DNA of 64,000 nucleotides from Strigamia acuminata (Eukaryota > Arthropoda > Chilopoda > Geophilomorpha > Linotaeniidae), in NCBI GenBank assembly GCA_949358305.1, contig OX442323.1, forward strand, positions 7,006,001 to 7,070,000, given 5' to 3'. Below are positions 9,861 through 20,162 of the stretch, piece by piece. The notes under the pieces are model-generated. The model saw nothing but the letters and a program-made list of their open reading frames with translations, was not told where the DNA came from and searched no databases. Within the stretch, counting starts at the first letter, position 1. Each line of letters opens with the position of its first letter. A program made the position numbers and the translations under genes.

Positions 9861-12800
9861 TTACTTAAAACTGAATCTTAGTGGTCTTGGAAATTCGTCT
9901 TCGTCTTCGTCCTCTTCTTGTTCGTCCGGGATGTGTAAACCTGGGTGTTTGTAGAGGTCGTCATTAATTGAGTAAAAACTAGCGGACGAGTCGCAGTCAA
10001 CATTGAACCACCAGTCACACACTCGGGAAACTTGATTGTAGATTGTACCATTTGTACAGAGGAAACTGCTTTTGTGGCTTTCAAGATTGCAGTAATGCCA
10101 AACCTAAAGCGAACGAGACAAATATCAATGAATACATTTTAAATTTTGCTAAATAAGAATAATGTTACGCGGTGGAAAACACACTGTGAACCAGTTGTCA
10201 CCTCCGCGCTTCTGTACACATTAAACTTGATTTAATCCCACAAACTCTCACTAGAGTTCGCCTTAAGCGATTAAATCAAGTTCAATGTGTACAGAAGCGC
10301 GGAGGTGACAACTAGTTCACAGTGTGTTTTCCACTGCGTAACAATAAGACTTTTACTTGGCAGTGAGTATCCGGATCGCCATAAAATCCCGCTTGTTTAT
10401 CGTGGCAGCTGAATCTAGTCGGCGGAATGGAAGCAAAGATCGGATAGTCTCTTCCTGGCTCTCCTCGAGTATTAACTCCTTCCGGAATCTCTGGATTGTC
10501 GAATGGAACTGGTTCATCTTCTTCTTCAAAATCTGCTTGTCTCAAGTGACCACTTGAGAAATGTTGGTGTTCGTTTGGATAATCAGGATCTCGGTGCGCT
10601 GTAATTGGTCCGATGTTTGCTGGTTTTGGATGTGTGTGTGGAGGTTTTGGACGTGGAGGTTTTCGATTTGTGCGCGGTTGTTTTGGACGTTGTGCTTCTG
10701 GTTTACGATGTGGGATTGGTTCTTGATTGATGTCTATTGGTTCTGGATATGTATCTTGTGGCTGTGATTGGTCCGAGTAGAGCTGTAGCAGTCTTAGATA
10801 AGATGGATTTAAAGTAAATGGCGGCTGTGGTTTCTTGTTTGTTGGTTTGTGTGATGGTTGTGGTGTTGTTTGTTTCGGTTTTTGTTTTCGATAAGATTGT
10901 TGTGGTTTTCTGGGCGTTGGGTGTGTTTTTTGATGGGATGGTTGTTGTTTGGGATGGGATGGTTGCGGTATTGGATATGGGGTTACTGGTTTTGGATATG
11001 GGGTTACTGGTTGTGGATATGGGGGTACTGGGTTTGGGTCTACTGGTTCGGGATAATTTTGTATCGGTTCTTGGTATGACTCTACCGTTTCTGGATAGGG
11101 ATTTATCAGTTCTGGGTATGAATCTAGTGGTGGTGGATGTGTGCGAGTTCTTTCTGAGTACGTCTTCATTGGTTTTGGATAAGATGGAGCAACATTTACT
11201 GGCTTTCTCTTTGAAGGTCGGGGTGGTGGATGTGATGGTTGTGGATGTTGTAGGTGGGGTTGTGGATGTTGAAGTTGTGGTTGTGGATGTTGTAGTTGTG
11301 GTTGTTGAAGTTGTGGTTGCGGATGCGGATGTTGTGGTTGTGGGTGTTGTAATTGTGGTTGTGGATGTTGAAGTTGTGGTGGTGGATGTGGGTGTTGTAG
11401 TTGTGGTTGTGGATGTTGAAGCTGTGGTTGCGGATGTTGTGGTTTTAGATGTTGTGGTTGTGGATGTTGAAGTTGTGGTTGTGGATGTTGAAGTTGTGGT
11501 TGTGGATGTGGATGTTGTTGTGGTTGCAGATGTTGTGGTTGCGGATGTTGAAGTTGTGGATGTTGTAATTGCGGTTGTGGATGTTGTTGGGGTTGCAGAT
11601 GTTGTGGAAGTTGTTGGGGTTGCAGATGTTGTGGATGTTGTTGGGGTTGCAGATGTTGTGGTTGCGGATGTTGAAGTTGTGGATGTTGTAATTGCGGTTG
11701 CGGATGTTGTTGTTGTTGTGGATGTTGAAGTTGCGGTTGTAGATGTTGTAATTGTGGTTGTGGATGTTGTTGTTGGAGTTGTGGATGATGCGCTTTCGGA
11801 TGTTGTCGTTGTGGCTTAGACTGTTTTTGTGCTTTCGGATGTTGTCGTTGTGGTTTTGGATATTGCGGCTTTCGAGTGAGGGGTTGAAGAGTTTGATATT
11901 TTGGATAGGAAGTGACTGCATTTACTGGCTCTGGATAAGCTGTTATTGTGTCTGGGTCCGGATGTGGGTTCGGATGAAATAAGACTTTCGAATGTCCCCG
12001 ATCGGGTTCTGGATAGTGTGATCTTAAATATTCAGACGGTATATATCCTGATCTTGGATACTCCGGAGCTGTATATTGAGGTCTTCGCACTCGCTGCGGA
12101 GAAACCGTAATCGAAGGCTTTGACTGTATTTGTATTGCTGGGTATTGGGGCTCTTGTGGCTCTTGGTACGCTGGCCGACGAGTTTTATGCCTGGGCTGTT
12201 TGGAGCCGTACGGAAGAGGTTTAAACTCTGCTATAACAGGCTTGACTGGTGGTTGTGCCGGTGGGAAGTAGAAGTAACTGTAAGATTCGTCTTCATCGTC
12301 TTCGTATAAGTATCTAGTTAATTTAGACACGGCTGCTTCTATTGCTTTTCGGTTGTCATCGCGGATTTGATCGTGAGATGACTGCAAGATATGGTAATTA
12401 ATTCAAGCGCATTTTAGGTTAAGCCCCAAAATTAAAACTTTTTTGGAATTTAGGTTAAAGGTTCTGCAAAATCAAACCAGGTGTGTTAAATTTCGTGGAG
12501 CTAAGATGATCTTTTATTATTATAATACAGTATATACACAATTTCATGAAGTTTTAGAGTTTTCTAGGAAATTGTAGCAAAATCGAGCAAAATCTTTAAA
12601 GAAATCTACCTGGATTTCTGAAATTCTCAAATCCATAGCAAATCTCCGAAATCTCATAAATCTCTAAAAATCCATGAATTCCACAAAATCTTATAAATCT
12701 TTAAAAATCCATGAATTCCACAAAATCTTATAAATCTCTAAAAATCCATGAATTCCACAAAATCTTATAAATCTCTAAAAATCCATGAATTCCACAAAAT

Positions 12801-13198
12801 CTTATAAATCTCTAAAAATCCATGAATTCCACAAAATCTTCCAAAATTTAGAAATCCATGAATTCCACAAAATCTTCCAAAATTTAGAAATCCTAAAAAT
12901 CCATAAAATCTTGAAGATTTAACAAGATTTCAAAATCACCTATGCACTTTGTGTGATTGGTTATTCCCTCACCCTAAACACCTGGTAGGTGTGTAGTGAC
13001 CTCAGCAGATATGAAGCGCCATTGACGTTTTCCCAAAGAAATAAAAAAGTAAATTCAATGAAATTGAACACACGGATGATCGATTTAACATCGCATCTTG
13101 GGACTGACTTGAAACAAAAATAGCAAGAAGTGATTTACCTTGGCAATGCTGCTCTTAATGGCAAAACCCAAAACGAAGAACCACACTACGAATGTCAT
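9861..13198 (-). CDS. Gene A copy 2: secreted Pro/Gln/His-rich protein with C-terminal CBM14 domain
   Basis: This is an exact duplicate of the gene at 3177-6514: exons 13139-13198, 10357-12381 and 9861-10103, 775 aa. Signal peptide, LQHPQPQ repeats, six-cysteine domain and acidic tail are unchanged. Both copies carry their own TATA box, about 340 bp of sequence upstream of the start codon up to the unit edge used here, and all splice sites, so both should be expressible. If the duplication is real, gene dose is doubled or more, because the partial unit at 1-1410 implies at least one further copy to the left. Confidence 0.85.
10163..10343. mobile_element. Hairpin element in the last intron of gene A, copy 2
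   Basis: Identical to the element at 3479-3659, at the same intron position. It was copied with the tandem unit, so it inserted before the array formed. Confidence 0.75.
12669..12899. repeat. 37-bp minisatellite in intron 1 of gene A, copy 2
   Basis: Second identical occurrence of the intronic array at 5985-6215, with equal copy number. Confidence 0.85.
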
Positions 13199-13262
13199 AT
13201 GTTCTGCTAGGAGGATCCACTAATGAAATGTAAAGCAACTGTTAGTGAAGTCTAAGTTTGTC

Positions 13263-13269
13263 TTATATA
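13263..13269 (-). promoter_or_regulatory. TATA box of gene A, copy 2
   Basis: TATATAA on the minus strand, about 65 bp upstream of the start codon at 13198; identical to the first copy. Confidence 0.65.
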
Positions 13270-14052
13270 ATACTGCCTGGGGACACGAAAGGGGAAGACT
13301 TCCTTTGTTGATGACTCTTCTTGAAACTGGTGGAACACCAAATAGATAGGTCACAAAGAACAGGAAGAATTGCCTTTAAGCGCCGGAAAGAGAGGAAAAG
13401 TGAACTCTGTGGGCTGCAGTTAATTCAGGGTTATCGGTTTCGCTTTTATTTACCTTTTATTTACTTTAAGTGTTAGGGGTCGAATCAAAATTGTGATGAA
13501 CTCGTGTTTTTGTTTTGGTTGTTGGATAAAGCGGGGAAGTTATGTAAGTGGGTAATTGGCACGAAATGTGTGTTTTTGTGTGATTTATTTAGTTGTTTTT
13601 TGTTATTTCCTTTCGGGTTGCTGGGTGTGAACTGTTGAGAAGAAAGGGTGTTTGTTTGTTTGTTTTTATTTTTAAAGGGAGAGTTGAAAGATTTGTTGGT
13701 TTTTTTTTGCTTTTGGTTTGGTTTTTGCGACTTTGTTGTAGAGTGTAGGCGAGTTCTAGTTTGTTGTTGGATTCGGAACGGAGCGGTAAATACAAAACTT
13801 GTTTAACCTGTTGGGGAAGTAAGAGGAATTATTCATGAATTATGGCGTATGTGATGTGATGTGCATTCCACTCTCGTTTGTAGTTGTTAATTGAGGTGTG
13901 CGGTTATGTCTCGTATGTCTCGAATGTGAGTTAACTGATCGAATTGGCATTTTTTTTATTAAGTTTATGGTGAATTTGAATTTTTGTTTTAATAAAATTG
14001 TGTGTGTGCAAGAGAATTCTGTGGAAATTTGATGGAAATTGGAGGGAAATCT

Positions 14053-14578
14053 TGAAAATATCAGAAAATTTTGAAAATATCAGAGAAAATTTTGAATAGA
14101 TCAGAGAAAATTTTGAAAATATCAGAAAATGTTGAAAATATCAGAGAAAATTTTGAAAATATCAGAGAAAATTTTGAAAATATCAGAGAAAATTTTGAAA
14201 ATATCAGAGAAAATTTTGAAAATATCAGAGAAAATTTTGAAAATATCAGAGAAAATTTTGAAAACATCGGAGAAAATTTTGAAAATATCAGAGAAAATTT
14301 TGAAAATATCAGAGAAAATCTTGAAAAATCTTGAAAAAATTCATGAAAATCTTGGAAAATTTTTAAAAAAATCTTGAAAAATCATGAAAATCATGGAAAA
14401 AATTTAGAAAATCTTGAAAAATCATGAAAATCATGGAAAAAATTTAGAAAATCTTGGAAAATTTTTAAAAAAAACTTGAAAAATCATGAAAATCATGGAA
14501 AAAATTTAGAAAATCTTGAAAAATCATGAAAATCTAGGAAAAAATTTAGAAAATCTTGAGAAAATCAAAAGAAAATCT
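14053..14578. repeat. 21-bp satellite and degenerate tail, unit copy 3
   Basis: Third identical occurrence of the satellite described at 685-1210. Here it lies downstream of the intact 3' end of gene B and is probably in its original context. Confidence 0.9.
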
Positions 14579-14746
14579 TTAATAAATATTTAAAAAAAAA
14601 CTACATATCCAATTAAATTTAAAAATTTGAAGAAAATTTCAAGAAAATTTCGACAATCCTTTTGACAAATTCAGTTTTCACGAGCCCCTCACGATGCCGC
14701 ATCGAAAATAGACAATAACTTCAACCAAATTCATTAATTTATTTAT

Positions 14747-15637
14747 TCACGGGCGATACAGCTGAGAGTTCATCGAATACAACACTGATGTGCGACTACA
14801 ATCCACATTGAACCACCAATCGCACACAAAGTACTGTTGGTTGAAAACCGTTCCATTCGGGCACAAGAAACTATCATGGCGGCCATCCGACTGACACACA
14901 TGAACAACCTGCAATAAAATAAATTAAATAAATAAAACCTTCCCCCAAACCACAATCCTTCAAGCAAATACCTGACATCTGGCTTCCACATCGCCGTAAT
15001 ACCCGGGAAACTCGTGCTCGCTGCACCGAAAACTCGTGCGAGGAACCTCCGAATATTTTGGAAACAAATCCGCCATTGATTCTGAATGCGCGGCCATTTT
15101 GGACGGATTAAATCTCGTGTTTTCGGTGTTGGCGAAAGAGGCACTTTGCATCATGGGACGATTTCGTACTCCGAAAAAACCTCGAGCAGCGAATTGTGGC
15201 ATGACATCATTTGTTCTGAATGGGCCTGTTGGAATGGGGCCACTGGGTGGTGGGAGTAGGCTTAATGGAACTCCAACGGGCATCCCTATTAAATTCACTT
15301 CGGGAGTAGAGGTTTTGTGCGCTTTTTTAGTCGTGGGTTTCGAAGGAGTTGTTGGCTCTTTGATGTCGTTCGAGGTCTCTTTTTGAGTGACGGGGAGGGG
15401 TCTTTCGGTGTAGATCATCGGACGACCGGGGTAAAAGATTTGGCGTTTGTTCTGTTCAGGAGAAATGGAGTTTGAAGTGGAAATAATTTGTGAAAGCGAT
15501 TATACTTACTCTTGTTGATAAGTTGTTTGTTGTTTTGTGCACTCCTGGTGAGGGAAATGGGAATTATTGTGGGGAAATTGGTTAATTTGATTTTTACCTG
15601 ATGTAAGTATGAGGAAAAGTAGGAGAATTGAAGGCAT
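14747..15637 (-). CDS. Gene B: secreted CBM14 protein, 238 aa
   Basis: A four-exon model (15598-15637, 15510-15544, 14972-15451, 14747-14908) gives 238 aa. The signal peptide MPSILLLFLILTSG is followed by a short exon and a dibasic NKRQ. Next comes a Thr/Pro/Lys-rich region, a hydrophobic Pro/Gly stretch (GMPVGVPLSLLPPPSGP) and the CBM14 domain (cysteines 168-222) near the C-terminus. The G-x-D-Y-P motif of the other genes is replaced by DLFPKYSEVPRTSFRC. The intra-domain intron is phase 0 after CQ, as in all the related genes. The last exon ends SMNSQLYRP-TGA. The right breakpoint of the tandem array falls inside this exon, between 14778 and 14779, about ten codons before the stop. Only this copy of the gene is intact; units further left contain just its last codons and 3' untranslated region. 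Confidence 0.85.
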
Positions 15638-15703
15638 TGTGAATGGTGGTGGTGGAGGTTCTGGTTTATTGAAGAAAATTAAATTATCAGTTAATTATGT
15701 GGT

Positions 15704-15711
15704 TTTATATA
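15704..15711 (-). promoter_or_regulatory. TATA box of gene B
   Basis: TATATAAA on the minus strand, about 67 bp upstream of the start codon at 15637. An alternative promoter about 1 kb further upstream (16712-16718) cannot be excluded. Confidence 0.55.
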
Positions 15712-15984
15712 TAAAAAAAATTATTTCCGTAATTTTTTTGGGTTTTAGTTGTGGAATTCTTTGGTTGGGAAAAAGTCACTTTTGCTCGGCTTTTGTTAAT
15801 TGCAAATGGGTTTCGTCTTTATGGGCTGGACGTGCACTACGAAATCATCACGTAGTGAAAATTTAACGGGGATAAAAATCCAAATAAGGAAAGTGAAATT
15901 AAAAATTAAATTATTTCGGTTTCTTATAAAATTGATAATTTTAATTTTTTTTTTGCATTAATTTTGAAGAAAAAAAAACAAACT

Positions 15985-16557
15985 GTTTTTTAACAATTGA
16001 AATCAGTCAACAATTGTAATCAGTCATCAAATGAAATCAGCCAACAATTGTAATCAGTCATCAAATGAAATCAGCCAACAATTGTAATCAGTCATCAAAT
16101 GAAATCAGCCAACAATTTAAATCAGTCAACAGTTGTAATAAATCAACAAATGAAATCAGCCAACAATTAAAATCAGTCAACAGTTTAAATCAGTCAACAA
16201 TTGAAATCAGTCAACAGTTTAAATCAATCAACAATTGAAATCAGTCAACAATTGAAATCAGTCAACAATTGAAATCAGTCAACAATTGAAATCAGTCAAC
16301 AATTGAAATCAGTCAACAATTGAAAATAGTCAACAATTGAAAACAGTCAACAATTGAAATCAGCCAACAATTGAAATCAGTCAACAATTGAAAATAGTAA
16401 ACAATTTAAATCAGTCAACAATTGAAATCAGTCAACAATTGAAAATAGTAAACAATTTAAATCAGTCAAAAATTTAAATCAGTCAACAATTTAAATCAGT
16501 CAACAATTTAAACCAGTCAACAATTGAAATCGGTTAACAATTTAAACCAGTCAACTG
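15985..16557. repeat. Short tandem repeat caacaattgaaatcagt
   Basis: Roughly 35 variants of a unit of about 17 bp (tcaacaattgaaatcag) fill this stretch. The core caattg is palindromic. The unit varies between tttaaatcag, gaaaatag and gtaatcag forms, so the array is older than the exact 21-bp satellites. No gene. Confidence 0.9.
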
Positions 16558-16606
16558 ATTTTATTTCTTACCGTTGTTATGTTTGGTCCGGTCGTGTGTG
16601 TATCCT

Positions 16607-16693
16607 TTAATCGGGTGGATGAAGAGCGATGATGGAAGAGGAATGAAAAATCAGAGTTACCATTACGAGAAAAAGACCTAATTTAAAAAGCAT
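16607..16693 (-). other. Orphan promoter plus signal-peptide-like 28-codon frame
   Basis: A TATAAAA box on the minus strand (16712-16718) precedes an ATG at 16693 that opens MLFKLGLFLVMVTLIFHSSS, then IIALHPPD and a stop. A good splice donor (GTAAGA) follows at 16571-16566. The arrangement mimics the first exon of the neighbouring secreted proteins, but the frame closes before the donor. It may be a decayed first exon of a lost gene, a non-coding upstream exon of gene B (a weak acceptor lies just before its start codon near 15663), or a very short secreted peptide. I cannot choose among these. Confidence 0.35.
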
Positions 16694-16724
16694 TTTGTTG
16701 AGTGCGTTTGGTTTTATACGTGGC

Positions 16725-17261
16725 TGAAAGCAAGGTGGGGCTGGGGCTAATGGGGCGGAACGATTTTCACTTTCTCTCTTCAGCCGAATCCAGGTTAACT
16801 GACTATGATGCTGTCAATCATTGTTATTAAGTGTGCACGTGTTTAACGCTGCCCTCAAACATTAAGTCGTAAAAATAAAAATTACACGATGAAAGGATTG
16901 TTTAGTGTGAAGAGTCGGTTAGATGTGAGTCATGTTACAATTCCAAACTGCATTTTTTTTAATTACTCTCTTCTAATTGAAAATTTCTTCTCCAACCCCT
17001 CAGATTTTAGGTAAGATATTGTTAGATAGTGTGTAGAAAAAACGTCAAAGCAAAATATCTGAGTTTAGACGTAGAGAATGAAATCGGAATCATTTGGAAT
17101 GGAGTCGGAACACAGAGGACGAAAATCAGCCGTTTGATCGAGTTTGTTTGGGCAGTTTGTTTTTTGATGATTTAATGGAATTATTGAGAGAATTTAGTGC
17201 GAGGGCTTCAGCATCGAAAATTGTTAATCATTCTTTTACTAGAAATATTGTTTGCATTGCA
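16725..17261. other. Gene-free stretch
   Basis: Unique AT-rich sequence. A 104-codon plus-strand open frame starting at 17094 runs into the inverted repeat at 17262 and has no family resemblance or splice context, so I do not call it a gene. Confidence 0.5.
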
Positions 17262-17706
17262 TTGCATATACTCGAGTTGTACTCAAAAAGGCACCTCACA
17301 ATGTGTACTCCCATTGGTCGAGCCAGTTTACTACTAACTCCAGACTGTATACTACTACTAGGAGAAGTAGTTTTGTTTTTTATTTATTGTTGTGATTGTT
17401 ATGACTAATTTAGTTTGTTATTTTGATTTTATTTAATAAAAAATGTTATTTCCATCATTAAAATGAAGTTTTACACATTAAAAAATGTCAAACTCATGTT
17501 TGTTGTGTTTATTGCTTACATCGTCTGGAAGTTTGAATTTTAGGCCGTTGCCTAGGCAATCGATTACAATGTCTGTATATTGTAATGCAATTCTGGTGTT
17601 TTGGTCTACTTTTCCGGATCACTACACCAGTAAACTGGCTCGACCAATGGGAGTACACATTGTGAGGTGCCTTTTTGAGTGCAACTCGAGTATAGCATAC
17701 ATTGTA
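17262..17706. mobile_element. Non-autonomous element with inverted repeats
   Basis: The stretch starting near 17264 (tatactcgagttgtactc, then aaaaaggcacctcacaatg) is repeated inverted at about 17632-17706, giving arms of roughly 70 bp around 300 bp of unrelated sequence. Both arms contain tactcccattggt, also present in the arms of the element at 42659-43091. No transposase frame is present and I could not fix a target duplication. Confidence 0.6.
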
Positions 17707-18520
17707 AAGGAGAAATAATAAACGCAGAATTAACGTTTGAATATGGAGCTTTAATTTAAACTTAAATGTTGTCTGCGATTTGGCCAAGAAGATGGCTAAG
17801 AAGAGACTGAAACATTTATTATTAATTATTAATTACTACGATTTGGGACCGTCTGGCATTGAGAATCTTTTGGAAATCGCTTCTCTGATTGAGTTACGGG
17901 CACATTTGTCTATCATTGAGATAGATAAACAGCATTTCGATGCTCATCCAATGCAACAAATATAGTGTTTAGCAAAAGCTCAGTTTTTTTCCTTTCACTT
18001 GCAAAAATTAAGAGTACTGTATAAGGAGCCAGTTTGAAATTCAAGTGCTACAAATTTTACTGCATCTTAACAGGGTAAAAATTAGAAAGGATGAAATCTT
18101 AACCCTCGGAGTCTTAAGGGTAAAATGTACCAGTTTTGGTTTAAGACATTATGCGTTTAAGGACAATTTTCAGGTCAATTAGTTAAAATGCCGTTTGAGT
18201 TTTTTAAGTTTGCTACTAATTTCATAGAGGGCGCTAGTTGTGAGCAATGATAATAAAGAATTTTTTTTACCAACTATTGGTAGGTTTAAACACTACTGGT
18301 AAAAGCAACAACGCCAGTTTAATAGTTTTGCTGGAGTTTTAAAGGGCAGAAAATTTCCATTTAGTATAATTAATTAAATGAATGTCCAATGACTTCAAAT
18401 TTCACCTGAGATAAAGTAGAGTATAATATAAAAAAATCACAAATTTTCAGAAAAAAAAAACTGAATAGAAAATAATTTTTCTTATTCAAGAAAGTGGTTG
18501 CCCCTAAATGCGTATAGCCT
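17707..18520. other. Gene-free stretch
   Basis: AT-rich sequence. A 61-codon plus-strand frame at 17780-17965 (MAKKMAKKRLKHLLL...) has no recognisable family or splice signals, so I leave it uncalled. Confidence 0.5.
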
Positions 18521-19378
18521 TAAGGTAGAAACACAAGGGAGTGGGTAAAATTCCAAAGCTTGCTAGTACACGTTTAAAGAGGGAGTAATCTACAAGGTAA
18601 TGTCCTGTTTCGCCGAATCCTGTTTCGCCGAATCCTGTTTCGCCGAATCTGAAATTCCCGTTTCGCCGAATCGGGAATTCCCGTTTCGCCGAATCGGGAA
18701 AAACAAAGCAATCGATAAATTATCAAAATTTTCAAATTTTCAAATTTGTTCGTTTTTTTTTTTTTTTTTTTGCTTTACTGGAATAAATGCCTCATTATTT
18801 ACATGCAATTTACAATCAATTACTAATCATTTCCACACATTTCCACACATTTTCGAAGTTGCCGGAGAACGATTAACAATGTGGAACGGTGGCATCACGC
18901 GCTGAACTGTTCAGCGACAGCCGCATCCAAATATATTTGTTATGATAGATATTCTAAAAAGAGATCAAAACTATCATGAAATTATTCAGCACACGCTAGC
19001 AGCTGGGCAGCAACCGAAGCTCAAAATTAAGAAATATCGTGATTTAGCTTCAAGCTTGCTGGTGTTTTGGTCATGTGACTTTGACAGCTAATCAGAATCG
19101 TGAGGAAATTCTTGGAGGAGATTTTGGCGGGAATTTCTGGCTAGCTACCTAGCTAGCTTGAGTTTTGTCAGTTAAGCTGGTAAGCCAAAAGCGGGTGAAG
19201 TGATGATGATTGATCGGTGATGAGTTTGATCGGAGCGGGTGAGTACAAGCTCGCTTTAAAACAAAGCTTTGAATAAAAACGCAAGCTCGTGTTTGCTCAA
19301 GCGGGCGAGTTTTTAGCCGCTTTTTCAAGTAAAAGCAAGCTTTTAAATTTTACCCGCCCCCTTGTGTTTCCACCTTTA
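18521..19378. mobile_element. Inverted-repeat-bounded element of about 860 bp
   Basis: The left end (taaggtagaaacacaaggga, then gtgggtaaaatt and aaagcttgct) is matched by the complement of the right end near 19335-19378 (aaaggtggaaacacaagggg, then gcgggtaaaattt and aaaagcttgct). Terminal repeats are about 45 bp and roughly 85% alike. Inside are a short tandem array (18605-18700), the palindrome gctagctacctagctagc and no transposase. It looks like a degraded non-autonomous DNA transposon; the superfamily is not resolved. Confidence 0.6.
18603..18700. repeat. Tandem repeat tgtttcgccgaatc
   Basis: Five copies of a unit containing tttcgccgaatc, the first three spaced 15 bp apart and the later ones separated by gaaattccc or gggaattccc. 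It lies inside the element at 18521-19378. Confidence 0.85.
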
Positions 19379-20162
19379 TGCCTCCGAAGGCTAATTGCAA
19401 TTCAGAAAAACTCTTGCGTGATACCATCTGCACCCACCAGGTGGAATATAAATTACCGGTTCCGCATCCTTGCACCAACTCTGAATTTGCACATGCGCAG
19501 TTATCTGATTGGTTTGCTGGCAAATCAAATTTATGACAATGCTCTTTTGGATTTTGATGGTGTTAAGCGGTTGACAGGTTCTTTGATGTGGAACATGTGC
19601 ATTAGCATAAAAAGAAATAGAGAATGGGAATTTGAAGTCGTGACCACAATAGGAGTTTGAGGTTCTCCTGAATCAGCCCTAGAAGGGTGCAGTATACAAG
19701 TGTGAATTTGTGTCAAAAATAATTGGCATGATAAATGGCGACTGGTTAAGTTGTTTTGTTTCATTTAACAACAAACTTAAATGCCGTTTATGTTGCAAAA
19801 CATCTGTAGAACATTTGTTTACAAAACTGGAGTTATGGTGCATAAGTTGATGACAGATTTAATCTGTTTAACAGTGCGTGATGTTAACATTAATATTGTG
19901 TGATGCGCAACTCCATTTTAAGTGATTAAAAAAAACTTTTGACCTCAACATTAATTATTAATTTTTTATTTTTTATTTTTCAATTTAAAATTTAAAATTT
20001 TTATATTTACACATAACAAATGGCACAACATTGCCCTCGTATCTCTGTATTAAAAATATATATATTTTATATGTATTTGTTGTTAAAACTCAATTAACCA
20101 AAATGTTTAGTTAAAATATTTGTGTAATAATCCAGCCAGCAGATAAAATAAAAGAAATAAGA
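19379..20162. other. Gene-free stretch downstream of gene C
   Basis: AT-rich sequence that includes the 3' flank of gene C. I see no coding region or repeat here. Confidence 0.5.

Larger units (their letters stand above)
1..14778. repeat. Tandem array of identical 6684-bp units
   Basis: Every landmark between 1 and 8094 recurs exactly 6684 bp further on, including satellites with the same copy number. The natural units are 1411-8094 and 8095-14778. Positions 1-1410 are the right end of a preceding unit that lies outside the window. At 14779 the sequence leaves the repeat and continues into the intact last exon of gene B. Each unit contains a 5'-truncated Gly/Asn/His-rich exon on the plus strand, one complete gene A on the minus strand, and a spacer with a 21-bp satellite. 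I saw no difference between copies. The array is therefore either a very recent tandem duplication or an assembly error; the sequence alone cannot decide. Confidence 0.95.

Noticed and set aside
17094-17408. 104-codon plus-strand frame
   Set aside because: Its second half is the arm of an inverted-repeat element and there is no splice or family support.
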